Source: Gammaproteobacteria bacterium
GTDB taxonomy: Bacteria; Pseudomonadota; Gammaproteobacteria; Xanthomonadales; SZUA-36
Reading direction: 5' to 3'
Length of the DNA stretch: 52,927 nucleotides
Assembly (NCBI GenBank): GCA_030428105.1
Contig: JAUIBE010000017.1
Location: forward strand, 1 to 52,927
Shown here piece by piece: positions 52,822 to 52,927 of the stretch. The position numbers and the translations under genes were made by a program. Positions within the stretch are counted from its first letter, which is position 1. Each line of letters opens with the position of its first letter. The notes beneath the pieces are model-generated. The model did not search any database, was not told the origin of the DNA, and saw only the letters and a program-made list of their open reading frames with translations.

Positions 52822-52927
52822 TCGACGACAAAGCCACCCGAACATGCTGACGACCTCGATTCGTTCTAATGCATCGGCGTTGCCACAAGTGGCTACAACG
52901 ACAAACTGTCGACGTGTAAGCCGTACC
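52801..52927. repeat. 17-bp direct repeat at both ends of a 127-base segment
   Basis: GACGTGTAAGCCGTACC occurs at 52801-52817 and again at 52911-52927, the last base of the window, at a period of 110 bases. I find no coding frame between them. It could be the start of a repeat array or a dispersed element cut by the window end. Confidence 0.6.

Noticed and set aside
52801-52927. CRISPR array or integron attC site
   Set aside because: Only two copies are seen, the spacer of 93 bases is too long for CRISPR, and the R-box core sequences of attC are not matched.

Overview
The window is about 53 kb of GC-rich, gene-dense chromosome made almost entirely of housekeeping genes. Gene content and order (rlmN-pilW-rodZ-hisS-yfgM-bamB-der, yceD-rpmF-plsX-fabHDG-acpP-fabF-pabC-mltG-tmk-holB-pilZ, mnmA-hflD, clpS-clpA/infA, Lhr, FadE/FadD/FadIJ, a type IV pilus lipoprotein) point to a free-living gammaproteobacterium. 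A Xanthomonadales- or Chromatiales-like lineage is possible, but I cannot place it further from this sequence. I see no phage, transposase, CRISPR array, plasmid gene or defence island.

Layout. 1-4463: a MoxR ATPase cut by the window edge, a divergent patatin-like phospholipase and the acyl-CoA dehydrogenase FadE. 4642-12509: a rightward block from ndk and rlmN to der, covering rRNA methylation, pilus assembly, cell shape, histidyl-tRNA synthesis, outer-membrane assembly and ribosome assembly; ispG, often found between rodZ and hisS, is absent here. 12514-13937: divergent glutathione peroxidase and folD. 14004-18192: a leftward fadJ-fadI-ppk2 operon (beta-oxidation plus a polyphosphate kinase). 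18230-30515: leftward yceF, then a long rightward lipid and envelope block that makes malonyl-ACP and the acyl chain (plsX, fabH, fabD, fabG, acpP, fabF), p-aminobenzoate (pabB, pabC), and continues into mltG, tmk, holB and pilZ. 30538-34546: class V aminotransferase, dinB and fadD. 34682-41467: a glutamate-cysteine-ligase-like protein fused to two CBS domains, a small lipoprotein and the large helicase Lhr. 41533-46151: acnA, hflD and mnmA leftward. 46307-49253: clpS-clpA rightward, convergent with infA. 49374-52770: tRNA-Gly(GCC), a DUF885-like exported protein without the family's metal motif, a homocysteine S-methyltransferase, tRNA-Cys(GCA), a CPXCG zinc-ribbon protein and tRNA-Leu(UAA). 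The last 157 bases carry a hairpin and a 17-bp direct repeat and no gene that I can support.

The coherent theme is lipid metabolism: synthesis (plsX-fab) and breakdown (fadE, fadIJ, fadD) sit within about 33 kb. Packing is tight, with many 4-base start/stop overlaps and convergent genes that overlap or lie only a few bases apart. No stretch over 300 bases lacks a gene.

I did not find an obvious new multi-gene system. The items most worth a second look are the GCS2-CBS fusion, ppk2 at the end of a fadJ-fadI operon, PabB with alanine where E. coli PabB has its lysine nucleophile, palindromic intergenic elements (27412-27521, 41455-41533, 52778-52927), a perfect palindrome in the acpP promoter, and several genes whose -10-like hexamer lies only 6-8 bases before the start codon, as expected for leaderless mRNAs.
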